Part shown: positions 57,750 through 64,000 of the stretch, in pieces
Position numbering within the stretch: the first letter of the stretch is position 1
How the letters are laid out: each line of letters starts with the position of its first letter
Assembly (NCBI GenBank): GCA_027018875.1
Contig: JALUYA010000047.1
Span: 93,504-157,503 of the forward strand
Reading direction: 5' to 3'
Source of the DNA: Gammaproteobacteria bacterium
Lineage (GTDB): Bacteria; Pseudomonadota; Gammaproteobacteria; JAKDMP01
DNA: 64,000 nucleotides
Notes under the pieces: model-generated
What the model was told of the DNA's origin: nothing
The model's database searches: none
The model's input: only the letters and a program-made list of their open reading frames with translations
Position numbers and translations under genes: made by a program

Positions 57750-58700
57750 TCACTCCTTCCCCTCGCTCACGCTCATTTGCAGATTGGGTGAAACGGAGAC
57801 TGCCGCGGCCGATAGTAAACGGCGGGGGGCTACACGACCATCATCCAGCACTTCTCCAATACCCATAAACCCCCCTGCATCGTCATATAATCGCAGTTCA
57901 CCACTAGAGGGGGCTCGCGGGATCAGTACCGGCTGGCCCTGCCGCACAAAATAGACAAGATCCCGCGTCAACCTTACTTCCGGCCAATCCTTAAGGGCCG
58001 AATCAAGCGGCAACAGAAAACGTTCGGGATTGGGATCGGCTTCCAATAATTGTAACGGTACCATACCATCGGCTTCCGTATACCCGGCTACACCCGTTCT
58101 TCTCAACGCCGAAACATGTGCCAGGGTGCCGAGGCCTTTACCGATATCTTCGGCCAGAGTACGCATATAGGCACCCTTTGAACAGCGCACTCGCAACACC
58201 AATATCCGCTCCTCCTGCGCCACCAGGGTCAGCTCGTAAATGGTAATGGGACGCGGCTGCCGCTCAACGGTGATTCCCTTACGGGCCAGCTCATACAAAC
58301 GTGTACCCTGGTGCTTTAGCGCCGAGTACATGGGTGGTACCTGAGTTATTTCACCTCTGAAAGACTCCAATACCCGCTCTACTTTCCGGGCATCCAATAT
58401 CGGCACCGGAGCCTCGCCGCTGACCGTCCCATCCGCATCCCCCGTAATGGTTTTAACTCCCAGACGAACCTCGACCAGATAGTGTTTTTCGGCGCCGAGC
58501 AGAAAAGAAGATAATTTCGTGGCATCGCCAAAACACAATGGGAGCATGCCGCTGGCCAAGGGATCAAGGCTTCCAGTATGTCCGGCACGCCGTGCATTCA
58601 AGACCCGTTTCGCTCGGTTAAGTGCCGTAGTTGATGTAATCCCAACGGGCTTGTCAAGCAACAAAATACCATTGAGTATGCGCCCACGCCGCCTCCCCAT
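57750..58700 (-). CDS. truB: tRNA pseudouridine(55) synthase
   Basis: TruB makes pseudouridine 55 in the T-loop. The 316-residue protein has the catalytic Asp46 in GHTGSLDPLASGMLPL, the N-terminal LLDKPVGITS and a C-terminal PUA-like domain with GELRLYDDAGGFMGIGEV. The start overlaps rbfA by one base (TAATG). In E. coli rpsO and pnp follow; here they do not, and the convergent protease is next. Confidence 0.97.
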   Translation of the reverse strand: MGRRRGRILNGILLLDKPVGITSTTALNRAKRVLNARRAGHTGSLDPLASGMLPLCFGDATKLSSFLLGAEKHYLVEVRLGVKTITGDADGTVSGEAPVPILDARKVERVLESFRGEITQVPPMYSALKHQGTRLYELARKGITVERQPRPITIYELTLVAQEERILVLRVRCSKGAYMRTLAEDIGKGLGTLAHVSALRRTGVAGYTEADGMVPLQLLEADPNPERFLLPLDSALKDWPEVRLTRDLVYFVRQGQPVLIPRAPSSGELRLYDDAGGFMGIGEVLDDGRVAPRRLLSAAAVSVSPNLQMSVSEGKE

Positions 58701-59098
58701 TACTTCGTTCCCTTTTCGGTAGATTCCAGCCCTTGTGCAATCAAGGTTTGCAGACGTTGGACATAATCACTACGATCGTCCCAACGAAAATCCAAACGCG
58801 GCACTGCACGCAAGCGAACTCGCCGGGCGAGTCCTCGGCGCAAGCGGCGAACATTATGCCGCAATTCCGACAACACAGCCTCGGCGTCAACAGACGGATC
58901 GACATGGCTCACCATTATCCGCGCACGCAGTAAATCCGATGACATTTTCACCTCTGTGATCGTAACCAGGCCTAACCGCGTATCTATACTTTCACGCTGA
59001 ATCAGTTCCCCTAATGCGTGCGATATCCGGGTACCAACCCGAGCCGGCCTGAATGATTCTGCGGCAGCCTCGACAGTTTGATCAGGGCTTAATCTCAC
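58700..59098 (-). CDS. rbfA: Ribosome-binding factor A
   Basis: RbfA helps mature the 16S rRNA 5' end. The 132-residue protein has [21 protein letters not shown], a KH-like core ([23 protein letters not shown]) and the [21 protein letters not shown] signature. The GTG at 59098 lies six bases after GAGG inside the end of infB and yields almost the E. coli length (133). Longer frames to 59272 lie within infB. Confidence 0.96.
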   Translation of the reverse strand: MRLSPDQTVEAAAESFRPARVGTRISHALGELIQRESIDTRLGLVTITEVKMSSDLLRARIMVSHVDPSVDAEAVLSELRHNVRRLRRGLARRVRLRAVPRLDFRWDDRSDYVQRLQTLIAQGLESTEKGTK

Positions 59099-61613
59099 GA
59101 TCCACCTCAACGCGCTGATATACCTCGATCTGATCTCCCGGCCGAACGTCGTTATAGTCTTTAACGGCAATTCCACATTCGGTTCCTGCCTGAACCTCGG
59201 CAACATCATTCTTAAATCGACGCAAGGACTCCAACCGACCCTCATAAATGACCACATTGTCACGCAGGACACGAATCAGATCATCCCGCCGCACATGCCC
59301 TTCGGTAACCAAGGCCCCAGCTACCGCACCATACTTTGGCGAACGAAACACATCGCGAACCTCGGCAATCCCCATAATTTTCTCTCTCACTTCCGGGGAA
59401 AGCATACCCGAAAGCACCTTACGCACATCATCAATCAGATCATAGATAACGCTGTAATAGCGTATGTCCACACCGCTGTCCTGCTGGGCCTTGCGCGCCG
59501 CCTTATCGGCGCGTACATTAAAAGCGATAATCACCGCATCAGAGACTGCGACAAGATTGATATCGGACTCGGTAATCGCCCCAACCCCGGAGGATATAAT
59601 GTTGACCGCAACCTCTTCACTCGAAAAACGATTAACGGCGTCACGAATCGCCTCCAGGCTGCCACGCACATCAGCCTTGATGAGCAGGTTGAAAACCTTG
59701 ATATTATCTTTGCCCATTTGGGTGAATAGATCATCTGGCTTGGCCTGTTTCTGGGCTACAAAACGCGCATTCCGATCCTGTTGTTTACGATGCATGGCCA
59801 CTGTGCGCGCGGTATGTTCATCCGGCACGACCAGCGCTTCGTCACCCGCCTCGGGAACACCGGATAATCCCAGCACCTGAACCGGTATGGAAGGCCCGGC
59901 GCTGTTCACCTGGCGTCCCTGCTCATCAAGCAACGCTCTCACCCGCCCGTGTTCACATCCGGCGATCAGTATGTCGCCCCTTTTCAGGGTTCCTCGTTGT
60001 ACTAAAACGGTTGCCAGAGAACCTCGGCCCCTGTCCAGGGAAGATTCAAGCACCACCCCTTGGGCTGCGCCGTCCACAGGTGCCTTGAGTTCCAGCAGTT
60101 CGGCCTGCAATAGTATGGCTTCCAGAAGCTCCTCCACCCCCTCTCCCGTCTTGGCCGAAACAGGAATAAATTGAGTGTCTCCACCCCAATCCTCGGGCAC
60201 AACTTCACGTTGCGAAAGTTCGGTTTTGATGCGTTCCATATCTGCCTGTGGCTTATCAATTTTATTAATGGCCGCCACTATTGGAACCCCGGCTGCCCGT
60301 GCATGATCGATAGCTTCAATCGTTTGCGGCATGACTCCATCATCGGCCGCCACAACCAGAATAACCAAATCCGTAACCTGTGCACCGCGAGCGCGCATTG
60401 CGCTAAAAGCGGCATGCCCGGGTGTATCCAGGAAAGTAATCCCCCCCTGTTTCAATTTTACATGATAAGCACCGATATGCTGCGTTATTCCACCGGTTTC
60501 CTTGGATGCCACCCGGGTACTGCGAATATAGTCAAGCAAAGAAGTCTTACCATGATCCACATGCCCCATAACCGTGACTACGGGATGGCGCGATCGGCTC
60601 TCACCGTGGAGCCCTCGGATACGCTCCAATAGTGCTATATCCGCATCCTGTGGTGCCTGCAATTTTGCCACATGCCCCATCTCCTCCACCGCCAGCAACG
60701 CCGTGTCCTGATCCAGCGCCTGATTGATTGTTGCCATCACGCCCAGTTTCATCAAGGTGCGAATCAATACCGAAGATTTCACAGCCATGCGCTGAGCCAG
60801 ATCACCGACACTAATCGTTTCCGGTATTTCCACCTCTTTCCGCCTGGGTTCAACAGGGCGCTCGAACCCATGTTGGGCCTCTACAGTCGCGACGCGGCCG
60901 CGGCCCTGACGACGGCGGGCACGAGACTCACGGTGTCCTCCCTTCCCCTCCGTTTTGACATGCAGCTCTCCGGAGATCGACTTGCCCTTCTTTACTCGTG
61001 AAGTGGATTTGGGTGCATGCGCCATTGCCTTTTCCAAGCGTCGTTGCTCCTCCTCTTCCTCTTTTCGAGCTTCTGCTTCCGCCCTGCGCCGCTCCTCCTC
61101 CTGTGCCCGCATAAGGTTTTCCTGTTCCTGCCGTGCGGCCTCCAGCTTGCGGGCCTCTTCGGCTTTGCGTTGAGCGGAAGCTTCCTCGCGTCGTTTCCTC
61201 TCTACATCATCCGCGTGCTGCTTCTCAACCAAACGTTTACGCTCTTGTTCCGCCTCACGCAGTTTTTTCGCTTCATCAATGCGCTGCTTTTCCTGCTCGA
61301 GTACAACGGCACGCTTGACATAGACACGCTTGCGCTTGACCTGAACGGTTACCATTTTGGATCGGCCCTGGCTACCGGCAATTTTAAGCTCCGATGTACT
61401 GCGCCGTCTGAGAGTCACCCGTCGGGTTTCAGCCCGAGCTTCTTTACCACGAGACTGTCGCAAATGGTCGAGTAAAGCCATCTTCTGCTCATTGAGCAAT
61501 AAGTCATCGGGACCCTTTAACCCTTCAACCCCCGCTTCCGCAAATTGCGCCAGTAATCGTTCGGGTGATACCCCAATCTGTTCCGCGAATACTCTTACCG
61601 TTATTTCTGCCAT
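59082..61613 (-). CDS. infB: Translation initiation factor IF-2
   Basis: IF-2 is the GTPase that brings fMet-tRNA to the 30S subunit. The 843-residue protein has an N-terminal IF2N domain (1-50), a second such region after a long Lys/Glu/Arg-rich charged linker (about 130-280), the G domain with [16 protein letters not shown] and NKID, and C-terminal domains II-IV. The ATG at 61613 follows AAAGGTGG; the earlier frame is unconserved. It lies between nusA (13 bases) and rbfA (overlap). Confidence 0.98.
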   Translation of the reverse strand: MAEITVRVFAEQIGVSPERLLAQFAEAGVEGLKGPDDLLLNEQKMALLDHLRQSRGKEARAETRRVTLRRRSTSELKIAGSQGRSKMVTVQVKRKRVYVKRAVVLEQEKQRIDEAKKLREAEQERKRLVEKQHADDVERKRREEASAQRKAEEARKLEAARQEQENLMRAQEEERRRAEAEARKEEEEEQRRLEKAMAHAPKSTSRVKKGKSISGELHVKTEGKGGHRESRARRRQGRGRVATVEAQHGFERPVEPRRKEVEIPETISVGDLAQRMAVKSSVLIRTLMKLGVMATINQALDQDTALLAVEEMGHVAKLQAPQDADIALLERIRGLHGESRSRHPVVTVMGHVDHGKTSLLDYIRSTRVASKETGGITQHIGAYHVKLKQGGITFLDTPGHAAFSAMRARGAQVTDLVILVVAADDGVMPQTIEAIDHARAAGVPIVAAINKIDKPQADMERIKTELSQREVVPEDWGGDTQFIPVSAKTGEGVEELLEAILLQAELLELKAPVDGAAQGVVLESSLDRGRGSLATVLVQRGTLKRGDILIAGCEHGRVRALLDEQGRQVNSAGPSIPVQVLGLSGVPEAGDEALVVPDEHTARTVAMHRKQQDRNARFVAQKQAKPDDLFTQMGKDNIKVFNLLIKADVRGSLEAIRDAVNRFSSEEVAVNIISSGVGAITESDINLVAVSDAVIIAFNVRADKAARKAQQDSGVDIRYYSVIYDLIDDVRKVLSGMLSPEVREKIMGIAEVRDVFRSPKYGAVAGALVTEGHVRRDDLIRVLRDNVVIYEGRLESLRRFKNDVAEVQAGTECGIAVKDYNDVRPGDQIEVYQRVEVDREIKP

Positions 61614-61626
61614 ATACCACCTTTCC

Positions 61627-63162
61627 TTATTCAGCTTCCACGCCCGGCGCAGACCTTGTCTCGGAATTTCTATCGGTATCCTCAAACCAGATTTTACGTG
61701 CCGACATAATAATCGCTGCCGCCTGATCGGCCGATAGATCCGTTATCTCAACCAACTCGTCCACGGATAAATCAGCAAGATTTTCTCTATTTTTTATACC
61801 CGACTGAGCAAGCCGAGCCGCTAGCTCGGCATCAACCCCCTCAACACCAAGCAGGTCGGAATCGAATTCAGCCTGCAAAATAAATTCTTCGCTGGAGATG
61901 GCTTGTGTTAACAATGCGTCACGAGCCCGATTACGTAATTCATCTATCATTCCCGCATCAAATTCTTCGATTTTCTCCAGCTCGACAATAGGCACATAGG
62001 CAATCTCATCGAGCGAGGCAAACCCCTCTTGTGCCAGGATAACCGCCACATCTTCATCTACGTTCAACGTGTTTTTGAACAGATCCACCAAACGAAGCCT
62101 CTCTGCCTCATTCTTATCGTGCGCCTTATCCTGGCCCATGACATTAAGTTCCCAACCCGTCAATTCGCTGGCAAGCCTGACATTTTGCCCCCCGCGCCCG
62201 ATAGCCTGGGAAAGCTTATCTTCGGCAACCGTAATATCCATACTGTGGAGTTCTTCATCGACAGCCACCGAAAGAACTTCAGCCGGGGCCATGGCATTAA
62301 TGACAAACTGCACCGGGTTCTCGTCCCACGGAATAATATCGATACGTTCTTCGTTCAACCCCCGGGAAACGGCTTGTACCCGTGAGCCCCGCATGCCCAC
62401 ACAGGCACCTACCGGATCAATACGACGGTCATAGCTGCGTACGGCAATCTTGGCCCGTACCCCGGGTTCACGTGCCGCCCCGGTGATCTCTATCAACCCC
62501 TGCCCCACCTCCGGCACTTCCAACTCGAAGAGTTTGATCAAAAATTGCGGTGCGGTCCGGCTCACAATCAGCTGCGGCCCCCTGGGCTCCTCCCTTACCT
62601 CCCGCAGGTATCCACGGATACGATCATCGGGACGCACCGACTCGCGCGGAATGGCTTCTTCGCGTGGAATCAGTGCTTCGGCATGTGCTCCCAGGTCTAA
62701 AAAAATATTCCCTCGCTCGACTCGCTTTACGTTGCCGGCCACCAACTCACCAATCCGGCCGAGGTACTGCTCGGCCACCTGTTTGCGTTCGGCCTCCCGT
62801 ACTTTTTGGAAAATCACCTGCTTTGCCGTCTGTGCCGCAATGCGACCGAAGTCCACTGAATCCATCAACTTTTCAATGTACTCTCCAGCCTTTATATTCG
62901 GATCCACTTCACGCGCCCGGGCCAGATCCACCTGAGCCTCGGGGTTTTCCACTAATTCATTCTCTTCGACTACCAACCACCTCCGGTAAGTCTTGTAATC
63001 CCCGCTGCTTCTATCGATTTCGACCCGAGCATCGATATCTTCGCAATGCCGCTTGCGTGTTGCCGATGCAAGCGCCGCCTCCAAGGCTTCATAAATAACC
63101 TCACGTGGAATACCTTTTTCATCGGAAACAGCTTCCACCACCAACAATAATTCTTTACTCAT
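61627..63162 (-). CDS. nusA: Transcription termination/antitermination protein NusA
   Basis: NusA binds RNA polymerase and regulates pausing. The 511-residue protein has the N-terminal domain (1-130), S1 (about 135-200), two KH domains (about 205-345, with [21 protein letters not shown] and [16 protein letters not shown]) and the two C-terminal acidic repeats found in gammaproteobacteria (about 360-495). Length and order match E. coli. It follows rimP after 47 bases. Confidence 0.98.
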   Translation of the reverse strand: MSKELLLVVEAVSDEKGIPREVIYEALEAALASATRKRHCEDIDARVEIDRSSGDYKTYRRWLVVEENELVENPEAQVDLARAREVDPNIKAGEYIEKLMDSVDFGRIAAQTAKQVIFQKVREAERKQVAEQYLGRIGELVAGNVKRVERGNIFLDLGAHAEALIPREEAIPRESVRPDDRIRGYLREVREEPRGPQLIVSRTAPQFLIKLFELEVPEVGQGLIEITGAAREPGVRAKIAVRSYDRRIDPVGACVGMRGSRVQAVSRGLNEERIDIIPWDENPVQFVINAMAPAEVLSVAVDEELHSMDITVAEDKLSQAIGRGGQNVRLASELTGWELNVMGQDKAHDKNEAERLRLVDLFKNTLNVDEDVAVILAQEGFASLDEIAYVPIVELEKIEEFDAGMIDELRNRARDALLTQAISSEEFILQAEFDSDLLGVEGVDAELAARLAQSGIKNRENLADLSVDELVEITDLSADQAAAIIMSARKIWFEDTDRNSETRSAPGVEAE

Positions 63163-63209
63163 TTGTTTGCACCTCGAATAACAGCATTTCTCCCGCTGCA
63201 GTCGTCATA

Positions 63210-63662
63210 TTAAATCTTGGGGACAAGTCGGGCCGCAACAATATCTTCAAAGTGGATCGTTACCGCACCTACGTCCGTTCCAACCAAAACACTATCCGGT
63301 TTCACATCGAGCACCCACCCGGTAATTTTTTTTATTTGACCATCCCTGCTCAGGCGTATCCGCACCCGTAGCCCCACAACCGCTGCAAAATGACTCCTCG
63401 TACGCAAAGGCCGATCCTCTCCGGGAGAAGAAACCTCCAACCGATAAGAGCCGGGAAAAATATCCTCTACATCTAGCAGCCCTTCAACGCAACGGCTCAC
63501 CCGGGCACAGTCATCCAGGCCTATACCCTCGGGGGAGTCGATATATAGCCTTACTATCCGATTGCGGTTACCAATCAGTTCCACATCCACCAACTCATAG
63601 CCTAAGTCCCGGACTTCAGGCAATAGCCAATCAATTAATGCATGGCGTTCAACTCGAAGCAT
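63210..63662 (-). CDS. rimP: Ribosome maturation factor RimP
   Basis: RimP aids 30S assembly. The 150-residue protein has the N-terminal domain with GYELVDVELIGNRNRIVRLYID and SPEGIGLDDCARVSR, and the C-terminal SH3-like domain with YRLEVSSPGEDRPLRTRSHF. It is the first gene of the rimP-nusA-infB-rbfA-truB run, preceded by a terminator and the initiator tRNA as in E. coli (metY). Confidence 0.97.
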   Translation of the reverse strand: MLRVERHALIDWLLPEVRDLGYELVDVELIGNRNRIVRLYIDSPEGIGLDDCARVSRCVEGLLDVEDIFPGSYRLEVSSPGEDRPLRTRSHFAAVVGLRVRIRLSRDGQIKKITGWVLDVKPDSVLVGTDVGAVTIHFEDIVAARLVPKI

Positions 63663-63684
63663 CTAAAAGGTTACCTCGCATAAA

Positions 63685-63714
63685 CAAAAAATGGGCCGAA
63701 TGGCCCATTTTTTG
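63685..63714. terminator. Rho-independent terminator between tRNA-fMet and rimP
   Basis: A perfect 13-base inverted repeat (63685-63697 and 63702-63714) with loop GAAT has a GGGCC core flanked by A6 and T6. On the minus strand the T-run follows the stem, so it ends the tRNA transcript, and partial read-through would feed rimP. It reads equally well on the plus strand. Confidence 0.88.
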
Positions 63715-63753
63715 TACCCTTCTCGGGCATATTTCCCGCCTGGCCGACGGTGC

Positions 63754-63830
63754 TGGTAGCGGGGGCAGGATTCGAACCTGCGACCTTCGGGTTATGAGCC
63801 CGACGAGCTGCCAGACTGCTCCACCCCGCA
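63754..63830 (-). tRNA. Initiator tRNA-Met (anticodon CAT)
   Basis: The 77-base gene has anticodon loop CTCATAA on a stem ending in three G-C pairs (GGG/CCC), the initiator hallmark, and no Watson-Crick pair at 1:72 (T opposite T). The acceptor stem from pair 2 on is GCGGGG/CCCCGC, the T-arm is GCAGG-TTCGAAT-CCTGC and CCA is encoded. Its position before rimP-nusA-infB matches metY of E. coli. Confidence 0.95.
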
Positions 63831-63841
63831 GCTGAGTCCAC

Positions 63842-63870
63842 ATAATATCCGAGCAGACATTTCCATGCAA
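63842..63870 (-). promoter_or_regulatory. Probable promoter of the initiator tRNA
   Basis: On the minus strand TTGCAT (63870-63865) and TATTAT (63847-63842) are separated by 17 bases, and the -10 box ends eleven bases before the tRNA 5' end. The -10 match is good and the -35 match moderate. Confidence 0.6.
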
Positions 63871-63888
63871 GCCCCAGTCTTGTCCAAT

Positions 63889-63941
63889 ATGAAATGAGTC
63901 TGAAGGGAGGGTCGTATTTCTAACATGAAATGAGTCTGAAG
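63889..63941 (+). repeat. Pair of 17-base direct repeats near the right edge
   Basis: ATGAAATGAGTCTGAAG occurs at 63889-63905 and again at 63925-63941, 36 bases apart. The pair lies between the tRNA promoter and an ORF start, and could be the end of a mobile element or protein-binding repeats. Confidence 0.7.
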
Positions 63942-63957
63942 CCGGAAGGGGAACCGT

Positions 63958-63986
63958 TCATGATGGGGGGATGAAAACCATCATGA
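63958..63986. repeat. Inverted repeat enclosing an ORF start
   Basis: TCATGATGG (63958-63966) and CCATCATGA (63978-63986) are perfect complements with an 11-base loop. The loop contains GGGG and the ATG at 63971, so an mRNA hairpin could hide the start of the following frame. Confidence 0.6.
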
Positions 63987-64000
63987 AACTCGAAGACTTA
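63971..64000 (+). CDS. Start of an ORF cut by the window edge, possibly a transposase
   Basis: Only ten codons are visible, reading MKTIMKLEDL after a G-rich site. The beginning MKLEDL recalls the N-terminus of some integrase-type transposases, and the direct and inverted repeats just upstream suit a mobile element, but ten residues cannot prove identity. It may equally start at 63983. Confidence 0.3.
   Translation, partial: MKTIMKLEDL

Noticed and set aside
1..64000. CRISPR arrays, rRNA genes or prophage
   Set aside because: I saw no regularly spaced repeats, no rRNA sequence and no phage structural genes anywhere in the window.

Overview
The window is a GC-rich, gene-dense piece of a bacterial chromosome, most probably from a gammaproteobacterium. 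The evidence is gene order: fimV-truA-accD-folC-SPOR-cvpA-purF, pcm-nlpD-rpoS, gyrA-serC-aroA-cmk-rpsA-ihfB-lapA-lapB, mtaD-ubiG-phosphatase, and tRNA-fMet-rimP-nusA-infB-rbfA-truB are all runs known from that class. A fused ATP sulfurylase/APS kinase and several pathway details would fit a sulfur-oxidising, possibly acidophilic lineage, but that is inference and no species can be named. Coding density is high and neighbouring genes often overlap by 1-4 bases (ATGA, TAATG or TGATG junctions).

Positions 1-17200 are the accessory part. A bifunctional sulfate-activation enzyme runs off the left edge. Next come a DUF5916 outer-membrane protein coupled to a dienelactone-hydrolase-like protein, then two tripartite RND efflux modules on the minus strand around a plus-strand response regulator/histidine kinase pair. 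The first module (adaptor 7971-9032, pump 4903-7965) has no outer-membrane factor of its own. A 42-base scrap nearly identical to the 3' end of the other module's OMF gene lies just downstream of its pump. The second module (OMF-adaptor-pump, 16707 to 11292) is complete. A five-TM orphan membrane protein in a more AT-rich patch follows, next to tRNA-Pro.

Positions 17700-35900 are housekeeping: folD, cysS, gltX, lpxH, a glycerate kinase, purF back through fimV, asd, aroC, prmB and psd. Positions 36100-43400 hold tRNA-Val, an Smr protein, pcm-nlpD-rpoS, an orphan TPR protein, tRNA-Asn, galU, lapB-lapA. Positions 43400-52440 hold ihfB, rpsA, cmk, aroA, serC, gyrA and mtnA. The divergent plus-strand run 52481-57669 is mtaD, ubiG, an HAD phosphatase, a squalene/phytoene-synthase-like protein and an M48 metalloprotease with TPR-like tail. 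The window closes with truB-rbfA-infB-nusA-rimP, an initiator tRNA, and at the very edge repeats and an ORF start that look like the beginning of a mobile element.

The points most worth a second look are the OMF gene remnant, a dienelactone-hydrolase-like protein with Gly in place of the nucleophile, a GyrA with Met at residue 83, two tRNA promoters whose -35 boxes contain the stop codon of the upstream gene, a probable leaderless mtaD transcript, and the divergent squalene-synthase-like protein. I did not find a clearly new multi-gene system; the closest candidate is the efflux/envelope region at 1781-16707.
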